DNA from: Peteryoungia rhizophila
GTDB taxonomy: Bacteria > Pseudomonadota > Alphaproteobacteria > Rhizobiales > Rhizobiaceae
DNA length: 64,000 nucleotides
Assembly: GCF_004912145.1 (NCBI RefSeq)
Contig: NZ_STGT01000003.1
Location: 496,001 to 560,000, forward strand
Direction: 5' to 3'
The position numbers were made by a program, and so were the translations under genes. Shown here piece by piece: positions 47,111-57,269 of this stretch (the stretch's first letter is position 1; every line of letters starts with the position of its first letter). A model generated the notes under the pieces. That model was given only the letters and a program-made list of their open reading frames with translations, was not told where the DNA came from and made no database searches.

Positions 47111-49528
47111 TCAGTGAGCGATGGTTGCACCGGTTTCATCGGTGCCGTCGACCACGCCGATCGCCGGCGTTTCAACGGTTCCATCCCACTCGATCGGCTC
47201 GGGTACACGGACCAGAGCGTGGCGGATAACCTCGCCCATCCGGGATACCGGAACGATCTCCATGTTGTTCTTCACGTTGTCCGGAATGTCCGCCAGATCC
47301 TTGGCGTTCTCTTCCGGGATCAGCACCTTCTTGATGCCACCGCGAAGGGCTGCGAGCAGCTTTTCCTTCAGGCCACCGATCGGCAGGACACGACCGCGCA
47401 GGGTGATTTCACCCGTCATGGCGACGTCCTTGTTGACTGGGATCCCAGTCATGATCGAGACGATGGCCGTTGCCATGGCAACACCGGCGGAAGGACCATC
47501 CTTCGGGGTGGCGCCTTCTGGAACGTGGACGTGGATGTCGGACTTGTCGAAGCGCGGAGGCTCGACGCCGAAATCGACGGCGCGCGAGCGGACGTAGGAC
47601 GCCGCTGCGGAAATCGATTCCTTCATCACTTCCTTCAGGTTGCCGGTCACCGTCATGCGGCCCTTGCCCGGCATCATGACACCTTCGATGGTCAGCAGTT
47701 CGCCGCCTACTTCCGTCCAGGCAAGACCCGTGACAACACCGACCTGATCCTCGCCCTCGGCTTCGCCATGGCGGTAGCGCGGGACGCCCAGATATTCGTT
47801 GATGTTGTCACCGGTGACAGCGACCGAGGTCACCTTGCCCTTGATGATTTCGGTCACGGCCTTGCGGGCGAGCTTCATCAGTTCGCGTTCGAAGGAGCGC
47901 ACGCCGGCTTCGCGGGTGTACTGCTGGATGATCGCCATGATCGCCGAGTCGGCCACGGAGAATTCCTCCGGACGCAAGGCATGTTCCTTGATCGCCTTCG
48001 GCAGCAGATGCCGCTTGGCGATTTCGAGCTTCTCATCCTCCGTGTAACCAGCAATGCGGATGATCTCCATACGGTCCATCAGGGGACCCGGGATGTTCAG
48101 CGTATTGGCGGTCGTCACGAACATGACGTTCGACAGGTCATATTCCACCTCAAGATAGTGGTCCATGAAGGTCGAGTTCTGTTCCGGATCCAGCACCTCG
48201 AGCAGGGCCGAGGACGGATCGCCGCGGAAATCCATGCCCATCTTGTCGATTTCGTCGAGCAGGAAGAGCGGATTGGACCTCTTGGCCTTCTTCATCGACT
48301 GCACGATCTTGCCGGGCATCGAGCCGATATAGGTGCGGCGGTGACCGCGGATTTCGGCTTCGTCACGAACGCCACCGAGCGCCATGCGCACGTATTCGCG
48401 GCCGGTCGCCTTGGCGATCGACTTGGCGAGCGAGGTCTTGCCGACGCCCGGAGGGCCGACGAGGCAGAGGATCGGGCCCTTCAGCTTCGTCGCACGTGCC
48501 TGGACGGCGAGATATTCGACGATGCGTTCCTTGACCTTGTCGAGGCCGAAGTGGTCCTCATCGAGGGTTTTCTCAGCCGCGTTGAGGTCGATCTTGACCT
48601 TGGACTTCTTGTTCCAAGGCAGGCCGAGCAGCCAGTCGAGATAGTTGCGCACGACGGTGGCTTCCGCCGACATCGGACTCATGTGGCGCAGCTTCTTCAG
48701 CTCGGCATCGGCCTTTTCCTTGGCTTCCTTGGAAAGCTTGGTCTTGGCGATGCGCTCTTCCAGTTCGGCCATCTCGTCACGGCCGTCTTCGCCGTCGCCG
48801 AGTTCCTTCTGGATCGCCTTCATCTGTTCGTTGAGGTAATACTCGCGCTGGGTCTTTTCCATCTGGCGCTTGACGCGCGAGCGGATACGCTTCTCGACCT
48901 GCAGGACCGAAATCTCGCCTTCCATGAAGCCGAGCGCCTTTTCAAGACGCGTCTTCACGCTCACCGTTTCCAGCATTTCCTGCTTTTCGGTGATCTTGAT
49001 GGAGAGATGCGAGGCAACGGTGTCGGCCAGCTTCGAGTAGTCCTCGATCTGGCTCGCGGCGCCGACGACCTCGGGGGAGATCTTCTTGTTCAGCTTGACG
49101 TAGTTCTCGAACTCCGAAACCACCGAGCGGGACAGAGCCTCGATCTCGACCGGATCTTCGGCCGGTTCGGCCAGAATGCTCGCCTTGGCTTCGTAATAAT
49201 CTTCGCGGGCCGTATAGGCCTCGACCTTGGCGCGGGCACGTCCTTCGATGAGCACCTTGACGGTGCCGTCGGGCAGCTTCAGGAGCTGCAGGACATTGGC
49301 GACGGTGCCAACTTCGTAAATGGCGTCCGATGCCGGATCGTCATCACTCGCATTGATCTGCGTGGCCAGCATGATCTGCTTGTCGGAGCCCATCACCTCT
49401 TCAAGAGCGCGAATGGATTTCTCTCGTCCGACGAACAGCGGGACGATCATGTGAGGAAACACCACGATGTCGCGCAGAGGAAGCACCGGATAGGTGTTCG
49501 CCTCATTTGCAGCTGACGTATTCGTCAT
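47111..49528 (-). CDS. lon: ATP-dependent Lon protease
   Basis: An 805-aa protease. N-terminal LON domain (about 10-210), coiled-coil (190-300), AAA+ with Walker [10 protein letters not shown] and Walker [12 protein letters not shown], then a C-terminal peptidase with catalytic Ser in [10 protein letters not shown] and Lys in [11 protein letters not shown]. The ATG at 49528 follows GGAAAGGAAG and matches the family start. It degrades misfolded and regulatory proteins, including cell-cycle factors such as CcrM in related species. Confidence 0.97.
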   Translation of the reverse strand: MTNTSAANEANTYPVLPLRDIVVFPHMIVPLFVGREKSIRALEEVMGSDKQIMLATQINASDDDPASDAIYEVGTVANVLQLLKLPDGTVKVLIEGRARAKVEAYTAREDYYEAKASILAEPAEDPVEIEALSRSVVSEFENYVKLNKKISPEVVGAASQIEDYSKLADTVASHLSIKITEKQEMLETVSVKTRLEKALGFMEGEISVLQVEKRIRSRVKRQMEKTQREYYLNEQMKAIQKELGDGEDGRDEMAELEERIAKTKLSKEAKEKADAELKKLRHMSPMSAEATVVRNYLDWLLGLPWNKKSKVKIDLNAAEKTLDEDHFGLDKVKERIVEYLAVQARATKLKGPILCLVGPPGVGKTSLAKSIAKATGREYVRMALGGVRDEAEIRGHRRTYIGSMPGKIVQSMKKAKRSNPLFLLDEIDKMGMDFRGDPSSALLEVLDPEQNSTFMDHYLEVEYDLSNVMFVTTANTLNIPGPLMDRMEIIRIAGYTEDEKLEIAKRHLLPKAIKEHALRPEEFSVADSAIMAIIQQYTREAGVRSFERELMKLARKAVTEIIKGKVTSVAVTGDNINEYLGVPRYRHGEAEGEDQVGVVTGLAWTEVGGELLTIEGVMMPGKGRMTVTGNLKEVMKESISAAASYVRSRAVDFGVEPPRFDKSDIHVHVPEGATPKDGPSAGVAMATAIVSIMTGIPVNKDVAMTGEITLRGRVLPIGGLKEKLLAALRGGIKKVLIPEENAKDLADIPDNVKNNMEIVPVSRMGEVIRHALVRVPEPIEWDGTVETPAIGVVDGTDETGATIAH

Positions 49529-49943
49529 TTCACTTCCTTTCCAAGATCCCGGGGAAACCGGGACAAAATGCCGACCCAAAAAGCGGCGTCAGGCATATTT
49601 TTCGATCCTCCAACAAGTGGAGTGGCATTCCCACCAATTCAAGCCTGTCACCGGGGCCGATCCCGAATCTGTGACATCAGCATGACAGACCTTGTCGGCT
49701 TTCACACTACTCCGTGTAGCTGATGCGAACCATACGCGTGACCTCGTCGCTCCGATGGTCGTCGGCCAGTCGCATGGATGATCAGGGACGCGGATACGCG
49801 GTATCAGCAGGGCGACGCACAAGCGCTCACTATTGCTTCAGTTCTAGCCCAATCGGCGGGCCTGACAACAGCGCAATACCGTAAAAGGGCACCGGGCCTG
49901 GGATAACCACAGGCAGCACCAAAAAAAGATCGCCGAAAACGAA
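49529..49943. other. Intergenic stretch between lon and clpX
   Basis: About 415 bases with no credible gene; stops are frequent on both strands. It holds the lon promoter region. A CTGTCAT-GCTG-ATGTCAC sequence (minus, 49671-49688) resembles half of a Pho box but is degenerate. Confidence 0.6.
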
Positions 49944-49968
49944 AGAGCCCGCCACGAGGGCGGGCTCT
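49944..49968 (-). terminator. Rho-independent terminator of clpX
   Basis: Stem AGAGCCCGCC/GGCGGGCTCT with loop CTCGT (minus strand), 23 bases past the clpX stop, followed by TTCGTTTTC. Confidence 0.85.
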
Positions 49969-49991
49969 TCGTCAGGATCGATGTGGTGCGA

Positions 49992-51269
49992 TCAGGCGGA
50001 GGCGTTGGCCTTCTCTTCCTGACGATCAGCATAGATGTAGAGCGGACGAGACTTGCCGTTGACGACGTCGTCAGAGATGACAACCTCGCGAACGCCTTCC
50101 AGTTCCGGCAGTTCAAACATCGTGTCGAGCAGGATCTTTTCCATGATCGAACGAAGTCCACGGGCGCCGGTCTTGCGGGTGATCGCCTTGCGAGCGATTT
50201 CACGAAGCGCGTCCTCGTGGAAGGACAGTTCGACGTCCTCCATTTCGAACAGGCGCTGGTACTGCTTCACAAGCGCGTTCTTCGGCTCGGACAGGATCTG
50301 GATCAGTGCGTCCTCGTCCAGGTCTTCAAGCGTCGCCAGGACTGGCAGACGACCGATGAATTCCGGGATGAGGCCGAACTTGACGAGATCTTCCGGCTCC
50401 AGTTCACGCAGCACTTCCCCGACGCGGCGATCGTCTTCCGCCTTCACCGTTGCGCCAAAACCGATCGAGGTCTTTTCGCCACGGGCGGAGATGATCTTGT
50501 CGAGGCCGGCAAAGGCGCCGCCGCAGATGAACAGGATGTTGGTCGTATCCACCTGCAGGAATTCCTGCTGCGGATGCTTGCGACCGCCCTGCGGCGGAAC
50601 GGAAGCGACCGTGCCTTCCATGATCTTCAGAAGCGCCTGCTGGACGCCCTCGCCCGATACGTCGCGGGTGATCGAAGGATTATCCGACTTGCGGGAGATC
50701 TTGTCGACTTCGTCGATATAGACGATGCCGCGCTGAGCGCGCTCGACATTGTAGTCCGCCGACTGCAGAAGCTTCAGGATGATGTTTTCGACGTCCTCAC
50801 CGACATAGCCGGCTTCGGTCAGCGTCGTTGCATCCGCCATGGTGAAGGGCACATCGATGATGCGGGCCAGCGTCTGGGCAAGATAGGTCTTGCCGCAGCC
50901 GGTCGGGCCGACGAGCATAATGTTCGACTTCGCCAGTTCGACATCGCCGCCCTTGGAGGCATGCGACAGGCGCTTGTAGTGATTGTGCACGGCCACCGAC
51001 AGGATCTTCTTCGCCTGCTTCTGACCGATCACGTATTCATCGAGAATCTTGATGATGTCCTGCGGCGTGGGAACGCCGTCGCGAGACTTGACCATCGAAG
51101 ACTTGTTCTCTTCGCGGATGATGTCCATGCAGAGTTCGACGCATTCATCACAGATGAACACAGTCGGTCCGGCAATCAGCTTGCGGACCTCGTGCTGGCT
51201 CTTGCCGCAGAAGGAACAATAAAGGGTATTCTTGGAGTCACCGCCGTTGCTTCCGCTGACTTTGCTCAT
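49992..51269 (-). CDS. clpX: ClpX ATPase subunit of Clp protease
   Basis: A 425-aa AAA+ unfoldase. The zinc-binding domain has C18, C21, C40 and C43 (YCSFC, FICDEC). Walker A is GPTGCGKT, Walker [11 protein letters not shown], and the IGF-type loop reads GFGAT near 270. It partners the ClpP encoded just upstream. A 285-base gap with a hairpin separates them, so clpX can be transcribed separately. Confidence 0.97.
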   Translation of the reverse strand: MSKVSGSNGGDSKNTLYCSFCGKSQHEVRKLIAGPTVFICDECVELCMDIIREENKSSMVKSRDGVPTPQDIIKILDEYVIGQKQAKKILSVAVHNHYKRLSHASKGGDVELAKSNIMLVGPTGCGKTYLAQTLARIIDVPFTMADATTLTEAGYVGEDVENIILKLLQSADYNVERAQRGIVYIDEVDKISRKSDNPSITRDVSGEGVQQALLKIMEGTVASVPPQGGRKHPQQEFLQVDTTNILFICGGAFAGLDKIISARGEKTSIGFGATVKAEDDRRVGEVLRELEPEDLVKFGLIPEFIGRLPVLATLEDLDEDALIQILSEPKNALVKQYQRLFEMEDVELSFHEDALREIARKAITRKTGARGLRSIMEKILLDTMFELPELEGVREVVISDDVVNGKSRPLYIYADRQEEKANASA

Positions 51270-51516
51270 GTCTTTATCCTTCCAGCACGCCGCGCCACCG
51301 CAGTCACGGCAGGGCGGTCACTCACACTGTCCGGCTCCCACCGCCGCCGTTGGGGGGAACCTCTTCCGATCCGGAGCTACTAGCCGATCCGACCATGTCG
51401 GAGCGGCGGCAACGAAAACTCCCAGTCTCGGCAGACTATGTCACAAAGATTCAACATAGCCTTAATCACACTATTAGCGCTTTTACGCCGACTTTAAACC
51501 CCGCCTGCCATCACGT

Positions 51517-51542
51517 CTGCCGGCATCTGGTGATGCCGGCAG
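51517..51542. terminator. Strong hairpin between clpP and clpX without T tract
   Basis: A perfect 11-bp stem CTGCCGGCATC/GATGCCGGCAG around TGGT, 12 bases past the clpP stop. The lack of a T run makes it more likely a stabilising or attenuating structure than a full terminator. Confidence 0.5.
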
Positions 51543-51554
51543 CAGAAGCGTGGA

Positions 51555-52190
51555 TCAAGCCGACGGTGCGACGCCTTCCATTTCGACGCGCGATGTCAGG
51601 ATACGGTCGATCAGACCCCATTCCTTGGCTTCGCTCGATTCCATGAAGTGGTCGCGATCGAGCGTGTTGTCGACTTCGTCATATGTCTTGCCGGTATGCT
51701 TGACATAGATCTCGTTCAGACGACGCTTCATCTTAATGATGTCACGAGCATGGCGCTCGATGTCGGAAGCCTGTCCCTGGAAGCCGCCCGACGGCTGATG
51801 AACCATGATGCGGGCGTTCGGGGTGGCAAAACGCATGCCCTTCTCGCCGGCGGCCAGCAGCAGCGAGCCCATGGAAGCGGCCTGGCCAACGCAGAGCGTG
51901 GACACAGCCGGGCGAATGAACTGCATCGTGTCGTAGATCGCCATGCCGGCGGTGACGATGCCACCCGGCGAATTGATGTAGAGCGCGATTTCCTTCTTCG
52001 GGTTTTCGGCCTCGAGGAAGAGAAGCTGGGCGCAGACGAGCGAGGCCATGGTGTCTTCGACCGGCCCCGTCAGGAAGATGATCCGCTCCTTCAGCAGTCG
52101 AGAAAAAATGTCGTAGGAGCGCTCGCCACGATTGGTCTGCTCGACGACCATCGGCACCAGAGCGAGAGCGGTATCAACGGGATTTCTCAT
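51555..52190 (-). CDS. clpP: ATP-dependent Clp protease proteolytic subunit
   Basis: A 211-aa serine protease with the triad S106 (GQAASMGS), H131 (IMVHQP) and D180 (LDRDHFM). The ATG at 52190 gives the rhizobial N-terminus [18 protein letters not shown] and follows AAAGGA. Forms the tetradecameric chamber fed by ClpX or ClpA. First gene of clpP-clpX-lon-hupB. Confidence 0.97.
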   Translation of the reverse strand: MRNPVDTALALVPMVVEQTNRGERSYDIFSRLLKERIIFLTGPVEDTMASLVCAQLLFLEAENPKKEIALYINSPGGIVTAGMAIYDTMQFIRPAVSTLCVGQAASMGSLLLAAGEKGMRFATPNARIMVHQPSGGFQGQASDIERHARDIIKMKRRLNEIYVKHTGKTYDEVDNTLDRDHFMESSEAKEWGLIDRILTSRVEMEGVAPSA

Positions 52191-52548
52191 GTCGGTCCTT
52201 TTTAAGCCTCTCCCCGACACATCCGGTGGCGGGAATCACGTAATCTTTGTCAATCCCTACATAGAGTGTCCGCACCCCGACATTCAAGACACGAGGGCGG
52301 GATATCCTTAATGGTCGAAATGCGCTCAGCGCTGCAGATCCTGACTTTCCGGCCAGTCGACAGAGCCGTGGTAGCCATCACGTCTTATCGATACACAAGA
52401 AACGGCTAACATGGTGAAATTTCGGTAACTCTGCCCGTTGCACACGTCCGGGAACCAACAGGATCCTGCTGGTTTTAATAGTGACTGTTTAACCTGCTTG
52501 AGCCATTCTGGGGCGATAGTCTGCCTAAATCATTTCAGGAATTGCATC
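52191..52548. other. Intergenic stretch between clpP and the diguanylate cyclase gene
   Basis: 358 bases carrying the divergent promoters of clpP (minus) and the cyclase (plus). No credible gene, repeat or RNA is visible. Confidence 0.6.
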
Positions 52549-53805
52549 GTGATCGACGTGAAGACTGCGTTTTTGCTCTGGGTTATCCAGGCCAACACGC
52601 TCGCGATTCTGCTCATCGCCATATGGCTGCACGCCCGCGACCAGCGACATTTCCTCTGGTTCGGCCTCGGCTTTCTCCTGCATGCCAGCGGCCTAGGCCT
52701 GGTCGGCATCCGCGGGCAGATCCCCGATTTTCTCTCGATCCAGGTGGCCAACACTATTTCGCTGGTCGGCTTCAGCCTCTGGGCAAAGGGGTTGGCCGCC
52801 CTCGACCATAGGCCGGCGCCGCGTCTTATCTGGATCCCGCCGACCCTCTGGATCGTCCTAAACCTCGTGCCTTTCATCCGGGACGAGTTCGCATTCCGGG
52901 TCTCCCTCTACAATGCCGGCGCCTCGATCGGTTTTCTGATGCTCGCGGTGATCGCATCCCGCGCCCGCTTCAGTACGAGCCGCAACCGGGCTCTTCTTAC
53001 CTTTCTCTGGGGTGCACAGGCCATTGCTGGCATCGGCTACACCGTCTTCGTGCTCTTTCAACGTCCGACGAGTTTCTCCGACAATTTCTTCGGCATGTGG
53101 ATGGGAACGATCGCCGTGATCGGCTTCATCACATCGGTCGTGATCCTCGCCAAGATCACGATGGATCGCTCGGAGGAGCAACTGCAAGCGCTGGTTCGCA
53201 CGGATCCGCTGACAGGGGCACTCAACCGGCGCGGTTTCGCCGAGGCCTATCAGGGGCTGGTGGAGAGTTCGCCCCTCGACACGCTGGGGGTCCTGGTATT
53301 CGACCTCGATCACTTCAAGCAGATCAACGATCGGCATGGCCACACGACCGGCGACCGGGTGTTGCAGGAATTTGCGCAGGTCTGCCGGTCGCTGCTACCC
53401 CAGCGCGCGGTCTTTGCGCGTACCGGCGGCGAGGAATTCGCGGCCGTGCTGGCGATCTCGGAGCCCAGGGATGCAGCGCTCTTTGCCGAAACCGTACGCC
53501 TGGCGCTCGCCGATCGCAGCATCCCGACGGATGATGAGGCGATCTCCGTCACGACCAGCGTCGGCATTTCGGTAAGCCCGCTCCGTTCGGCCAATCTCGA
53601 CCACCTCCTGTCGGAAGCCGATCTCGCGCTCTACACGGCGAAGGCGCAGGGGCGAAACCGGACCTCGGTTCGCGCCGGAAACAGGATCGTCACCGTTCCG
53701 CCGAGCCGCGAAGAAAGTCCGCTGCAAGAGGTCGATCGCCAGGCCGACCGCCAAGTGGCCATCCTCAATCGCATCTCCGCCGTTGCCCACAACCTGGAAG
53801 ACTGA
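52549..53805 (+). CDS. Membrane-anchored diguanylate cyclase
   Basis: A 418-aa protein from the GTG at 52549, which follows CAGGAA; the longer frame upstream has no ribosome site. Residues 1-205 hold six or seven hydrophobic helices with no known sensor family; 215-385 is a GGDEF domain with GGEEF at 293-297 and the usual RTDPLTGALNRRGF. The inhibitory RxxD site is absent (RAVF at 286-289), so feedback inhibition by c-di-GMP may be lost. The tail is a short coiled segment. The P450 gene begins 51 bases later. Confidence 0.88.
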   Translation: MIDVKTAFLLWVIQANTLAILLIAIWLHARDQRHFLWFGLGFLLHASGLGLVGIRGQIPDFLSIQVANTISLVGFSLWAKGLAALDHRPAPRLIWIPPTLWIVLNLVPFIRDEFAFRVSLYNAGASIGFLMLAVIASRARFSTSRNRALLTFLWGAQAIAGIGYTVFVLFQRPTSFSDNFFGMWMGTIAVIGFITSVVILAKITMDRSEEQLQALVRTDPLTGALNRRGFAEAYQGLVESSPLDTLGVLVFDLDHFKQINDRHGHTTGDRVLQEFAQVCRSLLPQRAVFARTGGEEFAAVLAISEPRDAALFAETVRLALADRSIPTDDEAISVTTSVGISVSPLRSANLDHLLSEADLALYTAKAQGRNRTSVRAGNRIVTVPPSREESPLQEVDRQADRQVAILNRISAVAHNLED

Positions 53806-53856
53806 GTGCCAGCGACTGCCCTTGCGCTCGGGAATGCAGAGGATAAACAGAACGGC

Positions 53857-55101
53857 ATGACACAGCATTCCTTCCTCGCCATCGATCCGGCTACGCGCCG
53901 GGTCTCGCTCGATGCCCGCGATCCGGCCTTTTACGGCGATCCGAACCGCGCTTACGCCGCGCTGCATGCGGCCTGTCCCACCTTTTACTGGGAAGAGCAG
54001 AAGCAGTGGTTCTTCACCGGCTACGACCATGTGAACGCCCTTCTTCGCGATCGCCGATTCGGCCGACAGATCCTGCATATCGCGACGCGCGAGGAACTGG
54101 GCATGCCAGAACCCGCTGAGCACACCCGGCATTTCGACAAGGCAGAGGAACACTCGCTGCTCGAAATCGAGCCACCGGAGCACACGCGCCTCAGAACGCT
54201 GGTCAACCGCGCCTTCGTCTCGCGTCATGTGGAGAAGATGACGCCGGAGATCGAGGCGCTCGCCAACCGGTTGATCGACGGCTTCGAAAATGACGGCAAG
54301 ACGGAGCTTCTCGCGAGCTTTGCCGACATCATTCCCGTGACGATGATCGCGCGAATGATCGGGATCCCTGAGGAAATGGGCCCGCAGCTCCTGAAATGGA
54401 GCCACGACTATGTCGGCATGTATATGTTCAAGCGCAGCCGCGCCGACGAAGAGGCCGCCGATCGTTCGGCGAAGGAGTTCGCCGATTATGTGCGACAGGT
54501 GATCGCCGAGCGGCGGGCCGAGCCACGCGACGATCTGCTCAGCCACATGATCCATACCGAGCACAAGGGCCAGTTCCTTACTGAAGATGAGCTGATCTCG
54601 ACGACAATCGTGCTGTTGAATGCCGGGCACGAGGCGACCGTGCATCAGATCGGCAATTCGGTTCGGGTCATCCTAGAAAGCGGCATCGATCCGGCGACGA
54701 TGTTCAGCGACGAAAAGACGACCGAAAGAACCGTCGAGGAGACGCTTCGTATCGGTGCGCCCGTACATATATTCCAGCGCTGGTGCCTGGAACCCTGCGA
54801 GATCGACGGCGTGTCCTTCAAGCGTGGCGACAAGGTGAGCCTGATCCTGGCGGCTGCCAATCTCGATCCGCAGAAGTTCTCCGATCCGCTGACCTTCAAG
54901 CCTGCCCGAGACGAAGGTGCCAATCTCTCCTTCGGCGCCGGCATTCATTTCTGCATCGGTGCGCCGCTCGCCCGTCTGGAACTCAACATCGTGTTGCCGC
55001 TGCTCTTCCGGCGCCTGCCGGGTCTGAAGATCGCCGAGGCACCCACCGTCAAGGATGTCTATCATTTCCATGGCCTGGAGCGGCTCGACCTTACCTGGTG
55101 A
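53857..55101 (+). CDS. Cytochrome P450 with atypical I-helix
   Basis: A 414-aa soluble P450. The heme ligand is C366 in FGAGIHFCIGAPLARLE, the K-helix ExxR is ETLR at 295-298, and the I-helix reads AGHEAT at 256-261. Bacterial P450s usually read AGHETT; here Ala260 stands where the oxygen-activating Thr normally is. The ATG at 53857 is the most likely start; an upstream GTG frame is possible. The last 11 bases overlap the convergent WYL regulator. No ferredoxin or reductase gene is adjacent. Substrate unknown. Confidence 0.92.
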   Translation: MTQHSFLAIDPATRRVSLDARDPAFYGDPNRAYAALHAACPTFYWEEQKQWFFTGYDHVNALLRDRRFGRQILHIATREELGMPEPAEHTRHFDKAEEHSLLEIEPPEHTRLRTLVNRAFVSRHVEKMTPEIEALANRLIDGFENDGKTELLASFADIIPVTMIARMIGIPEEMGPQLLKWSHDYVGMYMFKRSRADEEAADRSAKEFADYVRQVIAERRAEPRDDLLSHMIHTEHKGQFLTEDELISTTIVLLNAGHEATVHQIGNSVRVILESGIDPATMFSDEKTTERTVEETLRIGAPVHIFQRWCLEPCEIDGVSFKRGDKVSLILAAANLDPQKFSDPLTFKPARDEGANLSFGAGIHFCIGAPLARLELNIVLPLLFRRLPGLKIAEAPTVKDVYHFHGLERLDLTW

Positions 55102-56074
55102 GGTCGGCCGCGTCGGCGTAGCGGGCAGTCAGGGTTTCGACTGCTTGACGCATGGCGAGACGCAAGTCCGGCGGGTCGATGACCTCGGCCTCCGTTCCGA
55201 GCTTCAACATTTCCGACACGGCCATGCGTTCGTGCGCCACGGGCAAACGGACCGTCCGCCAGCCGTTTTCGTCGGCCTCGCCGATGTATTCGAGGTTGGC
55301 TCGCACATAAGGGGGCGCCATGTGCTCGATCTCCTTCAGCCCCCATGCCGAGAGACGGATCGTGGCCCGGTTGGGATAGAGCTCCACTTCGAGCCGCCGC
55401 GTGTTCTCTGTCCAGTAGGTGGCGAGATCAAAATCTTTCGGCCAGTCGAAGCGCTCTTCGGTGACGATCAGGTCGAGCACGCGGGAAATGCGGTAGGTCC
55501 TCGGCGTCTCGTCGACACGCGCAACGAGATACCAGGCGCCGCCCTTCATGACGATGCCGAGAGGCTCGGCGACCCTGTTCTTCTCCGCCTTCCAGGAGCG
55601 ATAGCGCATGCGGATGCGCTTGGAATTCCAGACAGCATCGGCGATCGCCTGTAGATAGGCGGGCTGCTCACCCTCGGCGAGCCAGGCCGGGGCGTCGAGG
55701 TGGAACTTCGACTGTATCCGACGCGCGCTTTCGCGCAGATCCTCGGGCAAGGCAGCGGTGAGCTTCTTCTGGGCACCCGCCATCAGCGAACCCAGGCCGA
55801 GATCGGCGGCAGCACCCGGGATGCCGGAGAGAAACATGGCCTCCGCTTCGGCTGGGGTCAGACCATTGAGGCGAACGCGATATCCGTCGAGGAGCCTGTA
55901 GCCGCCATCGGAGCCGCGCTCGCTGTAGACAGGGATGCCCGAGAGGGAGAGGGCATCGACATCGCGGTAGATGGTGCGCACCGAGACATCGTTTTCCTCG
56001 GCCAGCGCCTCGGCGGTCACCAGCCCCTTCGCCTGCAGGGTGGTCAGAATGTTGATCAGGCGGCTGGCACGCAT
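55091..56074 (-). CDS. WYL-domain transcriptional regulator (YafY type)
   Basis: A 327-aa protein. HTH_11 domain at about 1-60 (RLINILTTLQAKGLVTAEALAEEN), a C-terminal-side WYL domain at about 145-230 (RYRSWKAE..RVAEPLGIVMKGGAWYLVAR) and the WCX extension. The ATG at 56074 has GAGGA eight bases upstream; two earlier ATG codons are weaker. WYL domains bind small ligands or nucleic acid. It diverges from the GST gene over about 118 bases containing CTGACA repeats, so GST is its likely target. Confidence 0.9.
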   Translation of the reverse strand: MRASRLINILTTLQAKGLVTAEALAEENDVSVRTIYRDVDALSLSGIPVYSERGSDGGYRLLDGYRVRLNGLTPAEAEAMFLSGIPGAAADLGLGSLMAGAQKKLTAALPEDLRESARRIQSKFHLDAPAWLAEGEQPAYLQAIADAVWNSKRIRMRYRSWKAEKNRVAEPLGIVMKGGAWYLVARVDETPRTYRISRVLDLIVTEERFDWPKDFDLATYWTENTRRLEVELYPNRATIRLSAWGLKEIEHMAPPYVRANLEYIGEADENGWRTVRLPVAHERMAVSEMLKLGTEAEVIDPPDLRLAMRQAVETLTARYADAADLTR

Positions 56075-56112
56075 CGAAAAAATCCTCATCTCGACGAGAA
56101 CACTAAACCAAC

Positions 56113-56128
56113 CTGACACATTCTGACA
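56113..56128. promoter_or_regulatory. Candidate operator between WYL regulator and GST gene
   Basis: Direct repeat CTGACA-CATT-CTGACA with 10-base period, 39 bases past the WYL start and 65 before the GST start. The repeat spacing of one helix turn suits a dimeric regulator. Confidence 0.5.
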
Positions 56129-56192
56129 GGTATGGTGGCGCAATCTCTCTTCATCGCCACACGGCGTGATGCATTTCAAAGGGAGACACAAG

Positions 56193-56852
56193 ATGACCAA
56201 GAACCAGCCGATCACCCTCTTCTATTCGCCCCAGACCCGCGCCACCGGTGCGCGTGTGCTGCTGGAAGAACTGAACGTTCCTTACGAATTGCATGTTCTG
56301 AACATGAAGGCCGGCGAGCAACGGCAGCCGGCCTATCTGGCGATCAACCCACTCGGCAAGGTGCCGGCGGTGCGCGTCGGTTCGTCGCTCGTGACCGAGC
56401 AAGCAGCCATCTATCTCTATTTGGCAGATCTGTTTGCCGAGGCCGGCCTCGCGCCGGCATTCGACGATCCCGATCGCGGTGCCTATGTCCGCTGGCTGTT
56501 CATCGCCGGTAGCTGCTTCGAGCCGGCTGTGGTGGACCGCTACCTGAAGCGGGAGCCGGCATCTCTCAATGACACGCCTTATGCGAGCTACGAGTCCCTT
56601 ATCGACATGCTGGAAAACGCGCTGACGCCTGGCCCCTACCTACTCGGCGAGCGCTTCTCGGCAGCCGACCTGCTCTGGGGCATCGCCTTGCACTGGACGA
56701 CGATGTTCGGTCTCGTGGAGGCGCGCCCGGCCTTCCAGGCCTATATGAAACGCCTCAACAATCGTGCGAGCATTCAAAAGGTCTCGGCCGAGGATGCCGC
56801 GATGGTCGCCGAGCACGAAGCGGCGGTACAGCAATCTTTGAAGGCGGGCTGA
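56193..56852 (+). CDS. Glutathione S-transferase family protein
   Basis: A 219-aa cytosolic GST. The thioredoxin-fold N-terminus (about 4-80) has ITLFYSPQTRATGARVLLEE, cis-Pro in VPAVRV, and EQAAIYLYLAD for glutathione gamma-Glu binding. The all-helical C-terminal domain follows (about 90-210, SAADLLWG motif). The ATG at 56193 follows AAAGGGAGA. A catalytic Ser/Tyr near residue 12 (YSPQTR) fits the bacterial Nu/beta-like subclass. Substrate unknown; likely controlled by the divergent WYL regulator. Confidence 0.9.
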   Translation: MTKNQPITLFYSPQTRATGARVLLEELNVPYELHVLNMKAGEQRQPAYLAINPLGKVPAVRVGSSLVTEQAAIYLYLADLFAEAGLAPAFDDPDRGAYVRWLFIAGSCFEPAVVDRYLKREPASLNDTPYASYESLIDMLENALTPGPYLLGERFSAADLLWGIALHWTTMFGLVEARPAFQAYMKRLNNRASIQKVSAEDAAMVAEHEAAVQQSLKAG

Positions 56853-56928
56853 CGTCCTCAGGCGTCCGCCGGTCGCACGCGCTGGACCGGGTCGATCCCA
56901 TCGGGGAGATCGGCCCGGTCAAAGCCGG

Positions 56929-57165
56929 TCAGATCCAGTTCCGGCTGTCAGCAGCAGCACAGCCATAGGGCGGCGGATTGTTGGGGAATGTCTGCCGCAA
57001 CTGATCGCAACCCCATTTGCGGATCGCGAGCGGCAGGCGGCTGTTGATTTCGATGCCCACCTCATCATAGGGGCTGCCGGTATTGCTGACATAGGCGTAC
57101 CAGCGCCCACCGACGAGGATGGAAAGCGCGACGAGCACGATGAGTGCCACACGGAAAATCTTCAT
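56929..57165 (-). CDS. Small membrane-anchored or secreted protein
   Basis: A 78-aa protein with an N-terminal hydrophobic helix (FRVALIVLVALSILVGG, residues 4-20) and a mature part containing two Cys (WGCDQLRQTF, YGCAA) and a Pro-rich FPNNPPPYG motif. No cleavage site is obvious, so a signal anchor is likely. I do not recognise the family. Confidence 0.65.
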   Translation of the reverse strand: MKIFRVALIVLVALSILVGGRWYAYVSNTGSPYDEVGIEINSRLPLAIRKWGCDQLRQTFPNNPPPYGCAAADSRNWI

Positions 57166-57269
57166 AAATCATACCCTTGCTGAAAACGGCAGGGGCGTCC
57201 TAGACCCGTCGAAGAATAATCTCCAGTGATCCGCGCCACACGAGGCTGCAGAATTCTTCGCGCAGAGGT

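Noticed and set aside
49529..49640. Heat-shock (RpoH) promoter for lon
   Set aside because: CTTG elements are present on the minus strand but none is followed at the right spacing by a CCTATnT-like -10 element.
49671..49688. Pho-box-like CTGTCAT-GCTG-ATGTCAC upstream of lon
   Set aside because: The second half deviates in two of seven positions, it is about 145 bases from the start, and lon is not a known Pho target.
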